The translations under genes and the position numbers were made by a program. The notes beneath the pieces were generated by a model, which was not told the origin of the DNA, ran no database searches, and saw only the letters and a list, made by a program, of their open reading frames with translations. A DNA stretch of 64,000 bases from Thinopyrum elongatum (Eukaryota; Streptophyta; Magnoliopsida; Poales; Poaceae). Location of the stretch: NCBI GenBank assembly GCA_011799875.1, contig CM022301.1, positions 15,439,927-15,503,926 on the forward strand, read 5' to 3'. Positions 43,133 to 55,231 of the stretch are shown one piece after another. Numbering within the stretch: the first letter of the stretch is position 1; every line of letters starts with the position of its first letter.

Positions 43133-43599
43133 TATTCATTCTCCCACCGCAAGAGGAGGCCGAATGACGCGACGTCGCTTCCCCGCCGTTCTCCATGGTT
43201 CCGTCGCCGCTTGCCTCATTTCAACGGCGGCGGTAGGGCTTAAGATAAGCTTCGCACTAACCTAATCTTCCATCTGCTCATGCTTACAATCAGTGTGACG
43301 GCTAATGAAAATCATGCTTACAATCAGTCTCCGAGTACTACGCCAATCACCCTAAAATAGCTCTGGACCAAAAACAAAGTTGTGACACTGTGTACAAATA
43401 AAGAAAAATAGATTGGTGCCTCTTTCAGAAAAGAGTACTCCCTTGAAAAGTGCCAATATAAGCTACTAGTATTTGATTAGAGGATTTGCTGCCGAGAAAG
43501 ATCCGTCCACAGAGAGCGCCAGCCATCCCACTGGTGGTGGATGCCAATGCTTAGATGGAGCATGGTTGGTGTCGGTAATTTTTACTTGCCGTTTCCATC

Positions 43600-45000
43600 T
43601 GTACATTTGTGCAGTTCCACCAAAATACAGCTGAATAACCCTGTTTGCACAGATAATGAAAAAGCGTGATTACACATTATAGTGGCACTAGTTGATGAAA
43701 CATACACTAATAAATAGATGAAACTTCATTTTCTTAATGGGAAAATATTGCGATAGAATCACAGTATGCCATGCTGCGAGGGCGAGAGGCCCTGCGACGC
43801 CTCATACGGTAGGCCTCATACTGGAAATCGACCCAATTCTCCCCGATACACCTTCTGCCAGTGATGAACATCAGTGTACAATGGTAGTACAAGGAGGGGC
43901 CTTGAGACATTCCAATCTCTATTTTTGTGTAGATCAACTAAAATTAAGCACCCCAGTTTGCAGAAACACTTAAACATTAACAATGGGACTAGTTGATGAA
44001 ACATATACTAACAAAGAGAAGCACTTTCTTTATCTACATTGGAAATGAAATGATAGAGAGGACACTCGGTCTATTTTAACTGTATTATTACTTCATTTTA
44101 TTAGTGGCACTAGGGTCGAGCAGGTGGCAAGCGAGGTGTACCGTGTGTCGCAAGGATGGAGGTCGGGGGTGCTTAGACTGGGATGCTGAAGCTGGCTCTT
44201 TCAGTCCCTATCTTCCCCCTGATGTTTCTGTGGTAGCATTTGGGTTGTAATCCAAACTTGGTCGAGCTGGTGCTACGTCCCTCTACCTGCCTAGCTTATG
44301 TGGCGAACTTGTCTCCTGCTAGTACTCAGTCCGTTCTAGTAGTAGTTGCATAACTGCCCGTTTACACTGAGATGTTGTCGGATAATGGTTCTCTATGGTT
44401 GGGTTTCTTTAATGAAATCGGAGGAAACCCCCTCTTTTGATATATAAAAAAAATCAGTGGCACTAGCGGTGCCAAAACATTGCCTCAAATTAATAGTGCC
44501 ACTAGATTAAGGTGCAAAATAATAACATTACTGCTTTATCATGGCAGTGCCAAAATAGTAGCACAAGAGCAGAGTCAACATGCAGGATCTTTGGCAAACG
44601 GTCTGACCAAAAAGGAACATACCTCATGATGGGAACCATATTTGCAGTCAACGCCATCGTAGAAGGGATGACACCAGTCACCAACATGGATGATTCAATT
44701 CATGGGACCTTTTTGTGTAGTTCACCTAAAATGAAGCAATGTCCCATGAGCTAGCAGCTTCTTCTTCATTAGTTGCAATAAAATTGAGCAACATCAAGGT
44801 TGGTCGTGAAGCTCGTGGAATGTTCAACCATAATTTGGATATCATTTGTGCAGTTCAACTAAGATCAAGCGTGAAATGTATATCTCTGTTTGCACAAAAA
44901 GGTGGAAAGGAGGGTGACTAACAAGTGATGAAACATACATCAAATGAAAAGAAGCATGTTCCTTATCTGAATGGTGATCCTACAAGGACAGTAGCAATTT
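43600..45000 (+). repeat. Degenerate tandem repeat, unit about 300 bp
   Basis: Diverged copies of TTTGTGCAGTTCAACTAA followed by TGTTTGCACA (about 43605, 43920, 44710, 44848) and of GTTGATGAAACATACACTAA followed by AAGAAGCA (about 43690, 43990, 44925). A LINE fragment interrupts it. No coding frame. Confidence 0.55.
44114..44455 (+). mobile_element. 5'-truncated LINE 3' end
   Basis: 342 bp between two perfect 11-bp copies of AGTGGCACTAG (44103-44113 and 44456-44466). It ends GGAAACCCCCTCTTTTGATA followed by an A-rich tail. Long target duplication plus A-rich 3' end is the signature of target-primed insertion. Too short to hold ORF2. Confidence 0.78.
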
Positions 45001-45799
45001 CTAAAGCAGCAGCATTGCTAGATATTAGTGTGGGCATTTGGATTAACTATGACAACCATTAAATACGACACTACTTTAATGGTGCCATTGCTTCATTTTA
45101 CCAACAACATTACATTGAAAGCTGCTAAAGAGTTGGTATTTGGGCACGGGAGAGTAGGCGGACCAGAACAGTTGCATTTCTAACGAAAAGAAGCAACTTA
45201 TCTTAATGGGAAATTTAGCAGGACATGAAAAACAGTGCTACTGATTCATATTACTGGAGGCATTACATTGAAAACAACATTGGTTTAACGTGTCCTTACT
45301 TTTAACAGTGGGACTGCTACATTTTACCAGTGGCATTATAGACTGCTACATTTTACCAGTGGCATTACATAAGAGGGGCTCGGGGCAACAAACATCAGAA
45401 CAGGATATCTGGGTTGGTCCCATTTTTGTTCGGTATAGCCACCTTATACTGTGTGAGGCTAGCAAATCTAGTGCTGGACATACTCTGTTGACTTTTCCCC
45501 CAGTCCCCACTTTCGTTCCTTTTTCAACCAATAGATTGGTTTATACTGAGTTTGTACTGTGTTTCCCTTTATTTCCCTATTAAACCAAGAGACCAGTTGG
45601 ATAGCCAGTCTCTGCTACTTTTCGCCCCCATTATTTCCTCTTTCAACCAATTCCTAGATTCAGGTAACAAATCTTCCCCCACCCTCCACCCCCTTTCTTC
45701 CCTGTTTGAACCAAGTAGTACTAGATTCGACTGCATGAAGTAGTTTTACCTCTTAATAGTAAAAATTTAGGTGGCTTTCGAACAGCCGATCGATCCTAT
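45001..45799. other. Intergenic, no gene seen
   Basis: Contains one short direct duplication (GACTGCTACATTTTACCAGT, about 45310 and 45343) and CT-rich sequence. No convincing ORF. Confidence 0.5.
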
Positions 45800-46168
45800 C
45801 TACGAGGGGGCCTGAGAAATAGTAAAATATACAAATGCAGCGACATCAGGAGCTGGGGCAGTAGAGCAAGGCCGGTTTCGAAGGAAGTTATACCTGAGGG
45901 TCGCCGGGATGTCGCTAGGTGGGCGGCGGGAGGCCGGATCTGCCCACACTACGGCAGTGAGGAAGAAGGGGTCGGAGGCCCTCCCTAGCCGGTGCTGTGT
46001 GGGAGAGAACGACAAGGCACGCTGATCAGGACGCGCCGGCAGTGGGTAAGAGTCATCGCCGAGGACGACCGCGTGAACATTGCATCTTCTCACCTTCCCC
46101 GACAGAGGGGATCCGGCCGGATCTGTGACCAGCGGTGAGCAGAGAGAGAGTGTGGCCACCGCTGTCAT
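45800..46168 (-). CDS. Small minus-strand ORF with TATA box, hypothetical
   Basis: 122 codons from the first ATG about 70 bp after a TATA box. It starts MTAVATLSLCSPLV. A good donor (GGGGAAG|GTGAGA on the minus strand near 46098) follows codon 25, so the real transcript may splice away most of this frame. No family recognised. It could be a first exon of a decayed gene. Confidence 0.3.
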   Translation of the reverse strand: MTAVATLSLCSPLVTDPAGSPLSGKVRRCNVHAVVLGDDSYPLPARPDQRALSFSPTQHRLGRASDPFFLTAVVWADPASRRPPSDIPATLRYNFLRNRPCSTAPAPDVAAFVYFTISQAPS

Positions 46169-46236
46169 GTTTAGATCTGGAGAGGATGAGAGAGTGTGAA
46201 GAGAGCAACACTAGCAAGAAAGCGCGGAGGCTCCTA

Positions 46237-46245
46237 CCTATATAG
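46237..46245 (-). promoter_or_regulatory. TATA box for the ORF at 45800-46168
   Basis: Minus-strand ACTATATAGG about 70 bp upstream of the ATG at 46168. Confidence 0.4.
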
Positions 46246-46261
46246 TGGAGTAGTTTTCTTT

Positions 46262-46670
46262 TATCTACCGGAGCTGGCTTTACCTCGTCAATGACTGTCG
46301 AGAAATCTTCATGCACGTGCCCCGGAGGCGCAGTTGTCGTCATTTTGATCTGAAGCACCGGATTAACATATAACATGAAAAAATGCCACATGACAAGAAA
46401 CCATAACCTCACTGCCCCAAGGAGACAACATGAATCCTGATGGACAAACTAGATGAGGATCAAAGCTCAAATTAAAGACAAACTCGTAGAAAAGGGGTCA
46501 ATCGATAGATGTCCTAATTAACATAGCCGGCTTGACCTAGATGGCAGCCGAGTAGTCTTCGTGCATGTGCCCCCAATGACCAGCGCCTTGGAGGAACGCA
46601 GTTGTCGCTGTTTAACCCTCACAGTGATCTGAAGCACATGACACCTAATATTGCGAGATGACAACAAACC
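46262..46670. repeat. Degenerate duplication of about 150 bp
   Basis: CATGCACGTGCCCC, CGCAGTTGTCG and GATCTGAAGCAC recur in order near 46310-46355 and 46561-46640. The copies are diverged with small insertions. 46671-47066 shows no gene. Confidence 0.5.
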
Positions 46671-47066
46671 TTTTTTTTAGATTTCTCATCAGAACTACAT
46701 CCCTGTACAAGACAGCCTGCACGATATGTAGACGATAGCCAATCCAGCCGTCTGCTGGAGTCTGGTCACATGCATGGACGAACTGATCTCCCGTGTCGTG
46801 CAGGGATCGTCTAGGCACCGACATGTTTACAGCACTGCTCCAGTACTATCGCTCATCTCTCTCTTCGATTAACTCAGCCGACTTGCGGGACGGGGGAGTG
46901 TGCCTATGGTCGGTTCTCAATTGCGATCCCACATGTGTGTGCAAACGCAATATGACGCGCGTTCCATTCGGAGAGCGGCGTGCCAGACCGACCGACCGTC
47001 TGGGGTGCAACGCGAACGCGACGGGCGTGCTGTATACAAGTGTACCGCTGTTTTCTTGAGGCTTTC

Positions 47067-47256
47067 CTCCATGGCGCAATCCATGGATACAAAATTATAT
47101 TTAAAAGTCGAGGGCGGGGCTTTTCCCGTGCGGTAGGCGGGGCAGTTCCGCCTAGTCAGTTCGACATAGAGGTGAGAAGATGAGGGAGTAGGCTGCTGCA
47201 AACGTAGGGCTGTGTGATTTGACGGCTTGTTACTGTTGGACAGGTGGGGCCCTGTG
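47067..47256 (+). repeat. Direct repeat, left copy, before the exonuclease gene
   Basis: CTCCATGGCGCAATCCAT, TTTAAAAG, GAGGGCGGGGC and GTGATTTGACGGCT occur in the same order at 58156-58320. 47257-47626 holds no gene; TATAGCCAACCTTATAGCTA near 47428 is a common grass repeat end. Confidence 0.7.
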
Positions 47257-47626
47257 ATTTGACTTGCCATTATCATTATTATTGCAGTGCTATGACCGGC
47301 GTGAGTCTCCCGATTCCTGACCACCTCCATGGTATACAGGTGCCAACTACTAGTACTCCTTACTCCTTGGCAAATGCAGTAAATACTACGAAGAAAGAGA
47401 TAGAGAGAAGTAAAAAACATACTCTTATAGCCAACCTTATAGCTAACCTTGTTGTATGAGTGACTAAGTGATGACTATGTATGACATGCCAACATTAGAT
47501 AGCCTAACGCACCTGGACGGAGGAAGTAGTTTCATGCATGCGAAGTAGGCAAAAAAATGCTCATTTATAGCCGTCTGAAATCTCCAAGGGCGCGACCGCG
47601 CTAGCAAGGCGACGGTCGTGGTAGGT

Positions 47627-47807
47627 GCGACCATGATACGGGCTGCTGACAGCCCTTGGATCTGAGATCAAACGGTCGCATGCTAAGTTGCTGAAAATTT
47701 GTAGAATAACCCTCCAGGATAGGATATTCACACATAGGTCTAGGATCGCGCCATGCAACCGTTCGATCTCAGATCCAAGGGCTCTCGGAAGCCCTTATCA
47801 TGGGAGC
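47627..47807. mobile_element. Foldback inverted repeat, 56-bp arms
   Basis: Arms 47627-47682 and 47752-47807 are reverse complements with few mismatches, sharing AGCCCTTGGATCTGAGATC; the loop is about 69 bp. It is probably a small foldback MITE. No target duplication was identified. Confidence 0.75.
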
Positions 47808-48131
47808 ATGAAAAGCTTCGTATCACCTGTAATTTTCCCGACGCTTGACGTGCGAACACGCAGATGCATGAAGCCATTTAATTGGGCGTCTAGTAGACAT
47901 GACATCTAATTGGGCCCCCATAGTACTGTGCATGAATCCATTTATCCACCAGGCAAGCCACTACCATGCCGTTCGCACGACCCACTCAAGCATTTTTACA
48001 ATCAAAAAACCGCTAGCAGTTCGCTCCTACTCGTCCCCGGCCATCCTTTAACATTACAGCAGTTCGCTCCTAGTCGTCCTGTCCTTTCACATTTCAGCAG
48101 TTCCACTAATCCTAACCCTCCTCCCAAATCC

Positions 48132-48237
48132 ATGGCGTTCCAAATCTCCATGATAGGCGATGAGTACAAGGTTAGAACCATCACCGGCGATGAGTTCGAC
48201 GTCATCTACACCCGTTCTTCCGCGACGGTGAAACGAT
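48132..48237 (+). pseudogene. Werner-type 3'-5' exonuclease gene, 5' part
   Basis: ATG at 48132 (context CCAAATCCATGGCG) opens MAFQISMIGDEYKV and runs 35 codons plus one base to the Copia insertion; the last five bases, ACGAT, are the target duplication. The rest of the gene is at 56992-57605. 106 + 614 = 720 nt, an exact frame of 239 residues plus stop, so the insertion alone breaks it. The upstream 47.9-48.1 kb region has a C-rich leader with two copies of CAGTTCGCTCCTA. Before insertion the gene was probably intact and intronless. Confidence 0.88.
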
Positions 48238-49992
48238 TGAAGGAAATATGCCCTAGAGGCAATAATAATGTTGTTATTTATATTTCCTTATATCATGATA
48301 AATTTTTATTATTCATGCTAGAATTGTATTAACCGGAAACTTGATACATGTGTGAATACATAGACAAAACAAAGTGTCCCTGGTATGCCTCTACTTGACT
48401 AGCTCGTTAATCAAAGATGGTTAAGTTTCCTAACCATAGAAATGTGTTGTCATTTAATGAATGGGATCACATCATTAGGAGAATGATGTGATGGACAAGA
48501 CCCAACCGTTAGCTTAGCATAATGATCGTTAAGTTTTATTGCTAAAGCTTTCTTCATGACTTATACATATTCCTCTAACTATGAGATTATGCAACTCCCG
48601 AATACCGGAGGAACACCTTGTGTTCTATCAAATGTCACAACGTAACTGCGTGATTATAAAGATGCTCTACAGGTGTCTCCGAAGGTGTTTGTACGGTTGG
48701 CATAGATCGAGATTAGGATTTGTTACTCCGAGTATCGGAGAGGTATCTCTGGACCCTCTCGGTAATGCACATCATATGAAGCCTTGCAAGCAATGTGACT
48801 AATGAGTTAGTTGCGGGATGATGCATTACGGAACGAGTAAAGAGACTTGCCGGTAACGAGATTGAACTAGGTACGATGATACCGATGATCGAATCTCGGG
48901 CAAGTAACATACCGATGACAAAGGGAATAACGTATGTTGTTATGCGGTTTGACCGATAAAGATCTTCGTAGAATATGTAGGAGCCAATATGAGCATCCAG
49001 GTTCCGATGTTGGTTATTGACCGGAGATGTGTCTCGGTCATGTCTACATAGTTCCCGAACCCGTAGGGTCCGCACGCTTAATGTTCGATGACGATTTGTA
49101 TTATGAGTTATGTGATTTGATGACCGAAGTTTTTTCGGAGTCCCGGATGAGATCACGGACATGACGAGGAGTCTCAAAATGGTTGAAAGGTAAAGATTCG
49201 TATATTGGAAGGTTACATTCGGATACCGAAATGGTTCGGGTTGATTCAGATGAGTTTCGGAGTACCGGATTTACCATAAACCCACCCCCCCCCGAGAAGT
49301 AATGGGCCTTAATGGGCTTTAGTGGAAAGGAGAGAAGGGCCTCAAGGGGTGGCCGTGCGCCCCCCCCATGTCTGGTCTGAATTGGAATAGGAGGGGGCGG
49401 CGCCCCCCCTCTTTCCTTCTCCCCTCTTCCTCCTTCCCTCCTTCTCCTAGTTGGAATAGGAAAGGGGGGGGGGCGAATCCTACTTGGACCGGGAGTCCAA
49501 GTAGGACTCCCCCCTTTGGCGCGCCCCCCTTGGGTCGGCCTCCTCTTCCCCTCTCCTTTATATACGTGGGAGGGGGGCACCCCAAAGGGACACGAAGTCT
49601 TCTCTTAGCCGTGTGCGGTGCCCCCCTCCACAGTTACACACCTCGGTCATATCGTCGTAGTGCTTAGGCAAAGCCCTGCGCCGGTAACATCATCATCACC
49701 GTCGCCACGCCGTCGTGCTGACGGAACTCTCTCTCGTCCTCAACTGGATCAAGAGCTCGAAGGACGTCATCGTGTTGAACGTGTGCTGAACACGGAGGTG
49801 CCGTACGTTCGGTACTTGGATCGGTTGGATCGCGAAGACGTTCGACTACATCAACCGCGTTACTAAACGCTTCTACTTTCGTTCTACGAGGGTACGTGGA
49901 CACACTCTCCCCACTTGTTGCTATGCATCTCCTAGATAGATCTTGCGTGATCGTAGGAATTTTTTTGAAATTGCATGCTACGTTCCCCTTTA
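48238..49992 (+). repeat. 5' LTR of Copia element 3
   Basis: Starts TGAAGG; ends CCCCTTTA where the 3' LTR has CCCCTTCA. TATA-like TTTATATACG at 49557-49566. ORFs in the GC-rich part are shadows. Confidence 0.95.
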
Positions 49993-49993
49993 G

Positions 49994-50007
49994 TGGTATC
50001 CGAGCCA
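49994..50007 (+). other. Primer binding site, Copia element 3
   Basis: TGGTATCCGAGCCA, one base after the LTR, tRNA-Met type. The leader from 50008 to 51220 has no supported ORF and is co-linear with that of element 1. Confidence 0.85.
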
Positions 50008-51220
50008 GGTCTATGCGTTGATGATTTGCACGAGTAGAACACAAAGAGTTGTGGGCGATAATAGTCATACTGCTTACCACCAACGTCTTACTTTGATTCG
50101 GCGGTATTGTTGGATGAAGCGGCCCGGACCGACATTACATGACCGCGTTCATGAGACTGGTTCTACCGACGTGCTTTGCACATAGGTGGCTGGAGGGTGT
50201 CTGTTTCTCCAACTTTAGTTGAATCGAGTTTGACTACGGCCGGTCCTTGTTGAAGGTTAAAACAGCACACTTGACGAAAAATCGTTGTGGTTTTGATGCG
50301 TAGGTAAGAACGGTTCTTACTAGAAGCCCGTAGCAGCCACGTAAAACTTGCAACAACAAAGTAGAGGACGTCTAACTTGTTTTTGCAGGGCATGTTGTGA
50401 TGTGATATGGTCAAGACATGATGTGATACACGTTATTGTATGAGATGATCATATTTTGTAAAAGTTATCGGCAACTGGCAGGAGCCTTATGGTTGTCGCT
50501 TTATTGTATGAAATGCAATCGCCATGTAATTGCTTTACTTTATCACTATGCGGTAGCGATAGTCGTAGAAGCAATAGTTGGCGAGGCGACAACGACGCTA
50601 TGATGGAGATCAAGGTGTCAAGCCGGTGACGACGGAAATCATGACGGTGCTTTGGAGATGGAGATCAAAGGCACAAGATGATGATGGCCATATCATGTCA
50701 CATATTTTGATTGCGTGTGATGTTTATCTATTATGCATCTTATTTTGCTTAGTACGGCGGTAGCATTATAAGATGACCGCTCACTAAATTTCAAGGTATA
50801 AGTGTTCTCCCTGAGTATGCACCGTTGCGACAGTTCGTCATGCCGAGACACCACGTGATGATCGGGTGTGATAAGCTCTACGTTCACATACAACGGGTGT
50901 AAGACAGTTTTGCACATGCAGAATACTTGGGTTAAACTTGATGAGCCTAGCATATGCAGATATGGCCTCGGAACACTGGAGACCGAAAGGTCGAACGTGA
51001 ATCATATAGTAGATATGATCAACATAGAGATGTTCACCATTGAAAACTACTCCATCTCACGTGATGATCGGACATGGTTTAGTTGATATGGATCACGTGA
51101 TCATTTAGATGACTAGAGGGATGTCTATCTAAGTGGGAGTTCTTAAGTAATATGATTAATTGAACTTAATTTATCATGAACTTAGTCCTGATAGTTTTTG
51201 CATATCTATGTTGTAGATCA

Positions 51221-52369
51221 ATGGCCCGTGCTACCATTCCCTTGAATTTTAATGCGTTCCTAGAGAAAGCTAAGTTAAAAGATGATGGTAGCAACAACAC
51301 GGACTGGGTCCGTAACTTGAGGATTATCCTCATTGCTGCACAGAAGAATTATGTCCTTGATGCACCGCTAGGTGACAAGCCCGCTCCTGCTAATGTAGAC
51401 GCGTTGAACGTCTGGCAAACACGGTCTAATGACTACTCTATAGTTCAGTGTGCCATGCTCTACGGCTTAGAATCGGGACTTCAAAGACGTTTTGAACGTC
51501 ATGGAGCATATGAGATGTTCCAGGAGTTGAAGTTAATATTTCAAGCAAATGCCCGAGTTGAGAGATATGAAGTCTCCAACAAGTTCTATAGCTGCAAGAT
51601 GGAGGAGAACAGTTCTGTCAGTGAACACATACGCAGAATGTCTTGGTACCATAACCACTTGACTCAGCTGGGAGTTAATCTTCCGGATGATAGTGTTATT
51701 GTCAGACTTCTTCAATCACTGCCACCAAGCTACAAAGGCTTCGTGATGAACTATAATATGCAAGGGATGAATAAAACAATTCCCGAGCTCTTCGCTATGC
51801 TCAAAGCTGCGGAGGTAGAAATCAATAAGGAGCATCAAGTGTTGATGGTTAACAAGACCACTAGTTTCAATAAGGGCAAGGGAAAGAAGGGGAAATTCAA
51901 GAAGAATGGCAAGCAAGTTGCCACTCCCGGAAAGAATCCCAAGTCTGGACCCAAGCCTGAAACTGAGTGCTTCTACTGCAAAGGGACTGGTCACTGGAAG
52001 CGGAACTGCCCCAAGTATTTGGCGGATAAGAAGGATGGCAAAGTGAACAAAGGTATATTTGATATACATGTTATTGATGTGTACCTTACTAATGCTCGTA
52101 GTAGTGCCTGGGTATTTGATACCGGTTCGGTTGCTCGTATTTGTAACTCGAAACAGGGGCTACGGATCAAGCGAATATTGGCTAAGGACGAGGTGATGAT
52201 ACGCGTCGGGAATGGTTCCAAGGTCGATGTGATCACCGTCGGCACGCTACCTCTACATCTACCTTCGGGATTAGTTTTAGACCTGAATAATTGTTATTTG
52301 GTGCCAGCGTTGAGCATGAACATTATATCTGGATCTTGTTTGATGCGAGATGGTTATTCATTTAAATAA
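51221..52369 (+). pseudogene. Copia gag and protease, element 3
   Basis: Start ATG 51221 (MARATIPLNFNAFLEKAKL), chosen over the upstream ATG 51176 because gag similarity begins here. The capsid part includes AMLYGLESGLQRRFERHG. The zinc knuckle CFYCKGTGHWKRNC begins at residue 250. The protease motif WVFDTGS has its Asp near residue 300. A TAA at 52367-52369 replaces what is TCA in element 1, cutting the polyprotein just before integrase. Gag assembles the particle and the protease cleaves the polyprotein. Confidence 0.92.
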
Positions 52370-55198
52370 GAGAATAATGGTTGTTCTATTTATATGAGTA
52401 ATATCTTTTATGGTCATGCACCATTGAAGAGTGGTTTATTTTTGTTGAATCTCGATCGTGGTGATACACATATTCATAATATTGATGCCAAAAGATGCAA
52501 AGTTGATAATGATAGTGCAACATATTTGTGGCACTGCAGTTTAGGTCATATTGGTGTAAAGCGCATGAAGAAACTCCATGTTGATGGAATTTTGGAATCA
52601 CTTGATTATGAATCATTTGATGCTTGCGAACCATGCCTCATGGGCAAGATGACTAAAACTCCGTTCTCCGGAACAATGGAGCGAGCTACGGACTTGTTGG
52701 AAATAATACATACCGATGTATGCGGTCCGATGAGTGTTGAGGCTCGCGGCGGGTATCGTTATTTTCTGACCTTCATAGATGGTTTGAGCAAATATGGATA
52801 TATCTACTTAATGAAACATAAGTCTGAAACATTTGAAAAGTTCAAAGAATTTCAGAGTGAAGTGGAAAATCATCGTAACAAGAAAATAAAGTTTCTACGA
52901 TCTGATCGCGGAGGCGAATATTTGAGTTACGAGTTTGGTCTTCATTTAAAACAATGCGGAATAGTTTCGCAACTCACGCCACCTAGAACACCACAGCGTA
53001 ATGGTGTCTCCGAACGTCATAACCGTACTTTAGTAGATATGGTGCGATCTATTTTGTCTCTTACCGATTTACCACTATCGTTTTGGGGTTATGCATTAGA
53101 GACAGCTGCATTCACGTTAAATAGGGCACCATCTAAATCCGTTGAGACGACACCGTATGAACTGTGGTTTGGCAAGAAACCTAAGCTATCGTTTCTTAAA
53201 GTTTGGGGTTGCGATGCTTATGTGAAAAAGCTTCAGCCTGATAAGCTCGAACCCAAATCGAAGAAGTGCGTCTTCATAGGATACCGAAAAGAAACTGTTG
53301 GGTACACCTTCTATCACAGATCCGAAGGCAAGATATTTGTTGCTAAGAATGGATCTTTTCTAGAGAAGGAGTTTCTCTCGAAAGAAGTGAGTGGGAGGAA
53401 AGTAGAACTTGATGAGGTAGTTGTACCTTCTCTTGAATTGGAAAGTAGTTCATCACAGAAATCAGTTCCAGTGATGACTACACCAATTAGTGAGGAAGCT
53501 AATGATGATGATCATGAAGCTTCAGATCAAGTTACTACAGAACCTCGTAGGTCAACCAGAGTACGTTCCGCACCAGAGTGGTACTGTAATCATGTTTTGG
53601 AAGTCATGTTACTAGACCATGACGAACCTACAAACTATGAGGAAGCGATGATGAGCCCAGATTCCGTTAAATGGCTTGAGGCCATGAAATCTGAGATGGG
53701 ATCCATGTATGAGAACAAAGTGTGGACTTTGGTTGACTTGCCCGATGATCGGCAAGCCATAGAGAATAAATGGATCCTCAAGAAGAAGACTGATGCTGAC
53801 GGTAATGTTACTGTCTACAAAGCTCAACTTGTTGCGAAAGGTTTTCGACAAGTTCAAGGAGTTGACTACGATGAGACCTTCTCACCCGTAGCGATGCTTA
53901 AGTCTGTCCGAATCATATTAGCAATTGCCGCATTTTATGATTATGAAATCTGGCAAATGGATGTCAAAACTGCATTCCTTAATGGATTTCTCAAAGAAGA
54001 GTTGTATATGATGCAACCATAAGGTTTTGTCGATCCTAAAGGTGCTAACAAAGTGTGCAAGCTCCAGCGATCCATTTATGGACTGGTGCAAGCCTCTCGG
54101 AGTTGGAATATACGCTTTGATAGTGTGATCAAAGCATATGGTTTTATACAGACTTTTGGAGAAGCCTGTATTTACAAGAAAGTGAGTGGGAGCTCTGTAG
54201 CGTTTCTAATATTATATGTGGATGACATATTATTGATTGGAAACGATATAGAATTTCTGGATAGCATAAAAGGATACTTGAATAAGAATTTTTCAATGAA
54301 AGACTTCGGTGAGGCTGCTTATATATTGGGCATCAAGATCTATAGAGATAGATCAAGACGCTTAATAGGACTTTCACAAAGCACATACCTTGATAAAGTT
54401 TTGAAGAAGTTCAAAATGGATCAGTCAAATAAAGGTTTCTTGCCTGTATTACAAGGTGTGAAGTTGAGTAAGACTCAATGCCCGACCACTGCAGAAGATA
54501 GAGAGAAAATGAAAGTCATTCCCTATGCCTCAGCCAAAGGTTCTATCATGTATGCAATCCTGTGTACCAGACCTGATGTGTGCCTTGCTATAAGTTTAGC
54601 AGGGAGGTACCAAAGTAATCTAGGAGTGGATCACTGGACAGCGGTCAAGAACATCCTGAAATACCTGAAAAGGACTAAGGATATGTTTCTCATTTATGGA
54701 GGTGACAAAGAGCTCATCGTAGATGGTTACGTCCATGCTATCTTTGACACTGATCCGGATGACTCTAAGTCTCAAACCGGATACATATTTATATTGAACG
54801 GTGGAGCTGTCAGTTGGTGCAGTTCCAAGCAAAGCGTCGTGGCGGGATCTACGTGTGAAGCGGAGTACATAGCTGCTTCGGAAGCAGCGAATGAAGGAGT
54901 CTAGATGAAGGAGTTCATATCCGATCTAGGTGTAATACCTAGTGCATCGGGTCCAATGAAAATCTTTTGTGATAATACTGGAGCAATTGCCTTAGCGAAG
55001 GAATCCAGATTTCACAAAAGAACCAAACACATGAAGAGACGCTTCAACTCCATCCGCGATCAAGTCAAGGAGGGAGACATAGAGATTTGCAAAATACATA
55101 CGGATCTGAATATTGCAGACCCGTTGACTAAGCCTCTTCCACGAGCAAAACATGATCAGCACCAAGACTCCATGGGTGTTAGAATCATTACTATGTAA
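52370..55198 (+). pseudogene. Copia integrase, RT and RNase H, element 3
   Basis: Same frame as gag. Integrase: zinc finger WHCSLGHIGV / CEPCLMGKM, catalytic HTDVCGPM (about D499), RSDRGGEYL (about D562) and NGVSERHNRT (about E598), so D-35-E spacing is kept. RT: WQMDVKTAFLNGFLKEELYM, SIYGLVQASRSWN and LYVDDILL (Asp pair about 1001-1002). RNase H: FDTDPDDSKSQ, TCEAEYIAA and CDNTGAIAL. Stops: TAA 54020-54022 where element 1 has GAA, and TAG 54902-54904 where the family has Trp. Natural end TAA 55196-55198. All catalytic residues are present, but three stops in the whole frame make it non-autonomous. Confidence 0.94.
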
Positions 55199-55231
55199 TC
55201 TAGATTATTGACTCTAGTGCAAGTGGGAGAC

